A DNA stretch of 64,000 nt from RGDT01 sp964630925. Its GTDB lineage: Bacteria > Planctomycetota > Planctomycetia > Gemmatales > Gemmataceae. The DNA lies in the NCBI GenBank assembly GCA_964630925.1, contig CAZVZK010000001.1, forward strand, positions 1-64,000. The letters run 5' to 3'. Positions 61,013 through 64,000 of the stretch are shown here, piece after piece (positions within the stretch are counted from its first letter, which is position 1; every line of letters starts with the position of its first letter). The position numbers were made by a program, and so were the translations under genes. The notes under the pieces were generated by a model, which saw only the letters and a program-made list of their open reading frames with translations, was not told the origin of the DNA and searched no databases.

Positions 61013-62395
61013 TCACGCCACGGCGGCCATCTCCCCCGGCGATGCGGCGGACACGTCGGGGAACCCCATCTTGCTCAGCGTCCGCGTCAGGGCGTCGCTC
61101 TGCTCCGGCTCGCCGTGGACGAGGCGTACGCGCCCGGTGCGGCCCACCGCCGCCCCCAGGAGAGCCTGGAAATCGACCTGGTCGGCGTGCCCGGAGAACC
61201 CGTTCACCTGCTCCACATCGACCCACTTCGGCCACGTCCTCCCGTGGAACCGGACCGAAGGCGCCTTCTGCATCAGCTGCGCCCCCAGCGAGTACGGCGC
61301 CTGATAGCTCACCAGCACCACCGTCGAGCGCGGGTCGTCGAGGTGCTGCTTCAGGTGCGGCATCACGCGCCCGCCCTCGCACATCCCGCCCGACGCCACG
61401 ATGACGCACGGGTCACGCTGCGTGCTGCGGTAGAACGCCTCCTCCTGCGACAGCATGTATTCGACCGGCACCTCCTCGCGCGACTTCCCCTGTAGGTGCC
61501 CGGCGTGCTCCTCGTGGACGTACGCGATCTCCACCGCCAGGGGGCTATCGACGTACAGCGGCAGGCGCGGCAGGATGCCCTCGGCCATCCACTCGCGCAG
61601 GTAGTGGACGACGATCTGAGTGCGCCCCAGGCTGAACGCCGGGATGATGACCTTCCCGCCACGCGCCACGGTGCGCCGCACGATGTCGGACATCTTGGTG
61701 GCCATGCCGGCGACCGTGTCGTGCGTCCGCCCCCCGTAGGTCGATTCGCAGATCACGAGGTCGCCGGCGGGCACCTGGCTGGGGTCGCGCAGGAACGGCA
61801 GGCCGCGCCGCCCCAGGTCCCCCGTGAACGTGATGCGGTGCTCCTTGCCCCCGTGCATCACTAGCAGCTCGACGATGGCCGAGCCGAGGATGTGCCCGGC
61901 GTCGCGGAACGTCAGGCGGATGTCGCCGTTGATCCCCGCCGGCCTGTCGTAGCAGATGGTCGAGCAACGGCCGATCGTCTCGTACACGTCGCGGGCGGTG
62001 TACAGGGGCTTGCGGCCCTCGCGCCCGCCCGTCATGCCGGCGACGGCGGCGTCATCCTCCTGGATGCGTGCCGAGTCGTGGAGCATGACGGCGGTGAGGT
62101 CCTTCGTCGCCGGGGTGCAGTAGATGGGGCCGGCGAACCCCTGGCGCACGAGGTTCGGCAGGTTGCCGCAGTGGTCGATGTGGGCGTGGCTGAGGATGAC
62201 CGCGTCAATCGTGGCGGGGTCGAAGGGGAATTGGCGGTTGCGCGCCTTCTCGTCGCGGGAGCCGCGCGAGAGGCCGCAGTCGAGGAGCAGGCGATGCGGG
62301 CCGGATTCCACCAGATGCATCGAGCCGGAGACCGATTTAGCCGCCCCCAGGAACGTCACGCGGGGGGGGCACTCTTCGTTGCGATAGGCATTCAT
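61013..62395 (-). CDS. MBL-fold beta-CASP RNase-like protein
   Basis: 460 aa, cytoplasmic. Metallo-beta-lactamase motifs: GAAKSVSGSMHLVE, HAHIDH at 70-75, AGHILGSA and FTGDLG; beta-CASP motifs A-C: ESTYGGRTH, PAFSLGRTQ and the C-terminal SGHAD in GFSGHADQVDF. It has the layout of the bacterial and archaeal CPSF-like exonuclease/endonuclease family that uses two zinc ions to cleave RNA. Length is normal for the family and every metal ligand motif is present. It is the first gene of a unit with the FACAC-family gene. Confidence 0.93.
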   Translation of the reverse strand: MNAYRNEECPPRVTFLGAAKSVSGSMHLVESGPHRLLLDCGLSRGSRDEKARNRQFPFDPATIDAVILSHAHIDHCGNLPNLVRQGFAGPIYCTPATKDLTAVMLHDSARIQEDDAAVAGMTGGREGRKPLYTARDVYETIGRCSTICYDRPAGINGDIRLTFRDAGHILGSAIVELLVMHGGKEHRITFTGDLGRRGLPFLRDPSQVPAGDLVICESTYGGRTHDTVAGMATKMSDIVRRTVARGGKVIIPAFSLGRTQIVVHYLREWMAEGILPRLPLYVDSPLAVEIAYVHEEHAGHLQGKSREEVPVEYMLSQEEAFYRSTQRDPCVIVASGGMCEGGRVMPHLKQHLDDPRSTVVLVSYQAPYSLGAQLMQKAPSVRFHGRTWPKWVDVEQVNGFSGHADQVDFQALLGAAVGRTGRVRLVHGEPEQSDALTRTLSKMGFPDVSAASPGEMAAVA

Positions 62396-62485
62396 GCCTT
62401 CATTGTAACCTCACCCGGCAAGGGGCAGCAACGCCCCTTTTCCGATTGTCGCCACGCCGGCCCCCTCCGGAGGGGCGCCGCCGGC

Positions 62486-63244
62486 TCAGAAGGCGTAGAA
62501 CGACGGCACCGTGAGGTCGGCCATCGGCATCGGGGTGACGTGCCCGTCACAGTACAGCACGTTCAGCACCTGGCCGTGACGCTGCGGGTAGTGCCGCGGC
62601 GCGTCGCTGGCGTTGGTCGCGACGGGGGTGCGCGGCGTCCCCGGCGCCTGGATGGCACACGCGGGGATGTTCGAATGCTCCCAGGCGAGGTAGACGTTGC
62701 TCGTCCCGTTGCCGATGTGGACGAGCTTCTGCCCCGATGGCCCGTTGCTGATCCAGTTGAGGGCGTACCCGACCTGGAACGTCTGGCCGAACGTGGGGCT
62801 GCCGGGGGTGGTGTCGCGTGCGTCGGGGCACTGGAACGTCTTGCGGTTGCCCTCGACGTAGGGCCAGATGAGGCTGTCCGGGACGTAGTCCGGCAGGGCC
62901 TGTGTCGGCGTCGTGCCGGGGCGGTTGTCGTACGGCGCCCACCACCGCTCGTTGACGCTGGTGAAGTCCCCGCTCTTCGCCACCTGGTCGCAGTACGGGT
63001 CGGCGCCGTTCATCCACGGCGCCGGGCAGAGGCGGACGTGGGGGAGGAAGCCCTGGGTGTCATGATACATATGACAGGCGATGCCCATCTGCTTCATGTT
63101 ATTGACGCACTGGATGCGTGCCGCCGCCTGCCGCACCTTCTGGACGGCCGGCAGGAGCAGGCCGATGAGGACGGCGATGATGGCGATGACGACGAGCAAT
63201 TCGATCAGCGTGAACGCCGCGCGCGGGCGGGTTTGGTAGCCCAT
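62486..63244 (-). CDS. DUF1559 prepilin-like (type IV pilin methylation) protein
   Basis: 252 aa. The N-terminus is a class III-like/type IV prepilin leader: RAAFTLIELLVVIAIIAVL, with the cleavage site before the Phe and a Glu at position 5 of the mature protein. The DUF1559 domain follows, with CVNNMKQMGIACHMYHDTQG and a C-terminal HGQVLNVLYCDGHVTPM, the usual end motif of the family. DUF1559 proteins are present in tens to hundreds of copies per planctomycete genome and may form pseudopili or surface fibres. The ATG at 63244 is placed just before the leader. Confidence 0.93.
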   Translation of the reverse strand: MGYQTRPRAAFTLIELLVVIAIIAVLIGLLLPAVQKVRQAAARIQCVNNMKQMGIACHMYHDTQGFLPHVRLCPAPWMNGADPYCDQVAKSGDFTSVNERWWAPYDNRPGTTPTQALPDYVPDSLIWPYVEGNRKTFQCPDARDTTPGSPTFGQTFQVGYALNWISNGPSGQKLVHIGNGTSNVYLAWEHSNIPACAIQAPGTPRTPVATNASDAPRHYPQRHGQVLNVLYCDGHVTPMPMADLTVPSFYAF

Positions 63245-63314
63245 GTGTCGTTGGCCTCGCGGACGGCTCCTCCTCTGTCCCCAAGGTTGATTATGCCGGA
63301 ACGGGCCGTGCGGA

Positions 63315-63635
63315 TCAAGCGGCGGCGTTCGTGCCGACGCGCCAGCGCCGCGAGGCGAAGTCGCCGGGGCGCGCCGAGAGCCGCACCTCGACGACCTCAT
63401 CCCCGGGGTCGGCCCCGAAGCCGTCGATGAGGGCCGCCTCCGGGGCCTCGCCGGCCGGCAGCTCGTCACGGTGGACGAGGTGGACGCCGGGCCGGCAGGC
63501 GGCGGCGGCGACCATCTCCATGAGGTGCCGCCGGCAGGCCACGTCCCACTCGACGCCGGGCAGGGCGCGTGACAGCCAGTCGGCGAGGTGGTCCGCGAGA
63601 ATGGCACGCGGCGGCAGCAGGTAGAACGTGGACAC
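63315..63635 (-). CDS. Hypothetical planctomycete protein, 106 aa
   Basis: 106 aa, from a GTG at 63635 with GGAGGG 6 nt upstream; an ATG 54 bp earlier has no such site. No signal peptide. Beginning with STFYLLPPRAILADHLADWL and ending with EVVEVRLSARPGD, it resembles a small family of uncharacterised Gemmataceae proteins that I recall but cannot verify here. Acidic, probably cytoplasmic. It precedes the DUF1559 gene by 70 bp. Confidence 0.68.
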   Translation of the reverse strand: MSTFYLLPPRAILADHLADWLSRALPGVEWDVACRRHLMEMVAAAACRPGVHLVHRDELPAGEAPEAALIDGFGADPGDEVVEVRLSARPGDFASRRWRVGTNAAA

Positions 63636-63752
63636 GGCGATCCCTCCGTGAATGCACACGTTGGATCGGCCGGCGTGGGCGGCCGACATCGGGCCGTGTC
63701 GGCGGTCACCCTTTGTGCGGACGGGCCGCCGGCCGCGCCGCCGCTACGACCG

Positions 63753-64000
63753 TCACCCGCCGGCCCTGTACACCTCGCCGTTGCCCAGCACCACGAGGGA
63801 GCCGTCGGCGTTGGCGTGCGGCCTGCCGCGGATCAGGGAGTCCTGGTTGCTGGCGGCCTCGCCGGCCAGGGTGAAGGCGGATGCGCCTGGATCGACGAGC
63901 CAGAGCCGCCCCTGAAGGACGCTGGATTCGGACAGGGCGACACGGGCCCCCGCGGCGTGGATGGCCCACTTCCCCTCACGCGGCAGGGCCCACCGGGAGA
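63753..64000 (-). CDS. 3' part of an unidentified gene, truncated by the window
   Basis: The stop codon is at 63753 and the frame runs out of the right edge with no start, leaving 82 C-terminal residues. These have a beta-strand pattern with a short turn (SSVLQGRLWLVDPGASAF, GSLVVLGNGEVYRAGG), suggestive of the last blades of a propeller, which is inference. No start or domain can be assigned. Confidence 0.6.
   Translation of the reverse strand, partial: SRWALPREGKWAIHAAGARVALSESSVLQGRLWLVDPGASAFTLAGEAASNQDSLIRGRPHANADGSLVVLGNGEVYRAGG

Noticed and set aside
1..64000. tRNA, rRNA, CRISPR array, insertion sequence or prophage
   Set aside because: I looked for T-loop-like motifs, regular spaced repeats, transposase and integrase motifs by eye and found none. 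A tRNAscan and CRISPR finder run would settle it.

Overview
This 64 kb window is high-GC DNA from a planctomycete, most likely the Gemmataceae. The evidence is the gene content: repeated PSCyt1/DUF1549/DUF1553, DUF1587/DUF1592, DUF1552 and DUF1501 genes with twin-arginine leaders, a PVC-type CxxCH heme protein, a Ser/Thr kinase fused to WD40 repeats, a TPR-CHAT protein, an ECF sigma factor, a DUF1559 prepilin-like protein, DUF1571, and a Gemmata-type FACAC/NPFRPV/RGCW protein. I cannot name a species. I found no rRNA, tRNA, CRISPR array, transposase, integrase or phage gene. The window looks like chromosomal core plus lineage-specific genes; the left edge (1-60) is G/C homopolymer of doubtful quality and the right edge cuts a gene.

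Region 1 (0.1-16.8 kb, mostly minus strand): a PSCyt/DUF1549/DUF1553 protein, a PVC-type propeller/HEAT/cytochrome protein, an ECF sigma factor, an active-looking kinase-WD40 protein, a TPR-CHAT putative protease translationally coupled to a DUF1571 protein, an isolated plus-strand 48-aa very basic protein, and a carotenoid oxygenase. Region 2 (16.8-24.2 kb): a long TPR protein whose kinase-like domain has lost its catalytic residues, an HD hydrolase, small secreted or lipoprotein genes, an HExxH metalloprotease fused to a ChaN-like domain, and a secreted PPC-like protein. Region 3 (24.3-29.0 kb): a Gfo/Idh/MocA oxidoreductase, lpxC and a Skp/OmpH chaperone (outer-membrane biogenesis), a lipoprotein, and a LarA-like protein. 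Region 4 (29.2-38.2 kb, minus): a SMP-30 lactonase, DsbD with an NHLRC2-like thioredoxin/NHL partner, and a LamG protein coupled to a neutral-ceramidase-like hydrolase.

Region 5 (38.4-55.7 kb, plus) is the most striking: eleven tightly spaced genes, several with ATGA stop/start overlaps, holding two successive sets of DUF1592-type cytochrome, DUF1552, DUF1549/DUF1553 and DUF1501 proteins, led by a WD40 propeller, with a PQQ-type propeller inside and an LRR/coiled-coil protein at the end. All appear exported (Sec or Tat). Their role is unknown; a periplasmic redox-linked, possibly carbohydrate-related role is only inference. Region 6 (55.7-64 kb): a heparinase-like lyase, an unrecognised 742-aa secreted protein, the FACAC-family protein, a beta-CASP MBL RNase-like protein, a DUF1559 prepilin-like protein, a small hypothetical, and a truncated gene.

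Non-coding features of note: a family of G/C-rich hairpin repeats (inverted pair near lpxC, a relative at the left end, and a fragment inside a DUF1501 coding sequence), a 32-bp perfect inverted repeat of AT-richer sequence at 29.1 kb, two clean bidirectional terminator hairpins, and several promoter candidates, two of which share a TAGGAT -10 and a -35 that overlaps the upstream stop codon.
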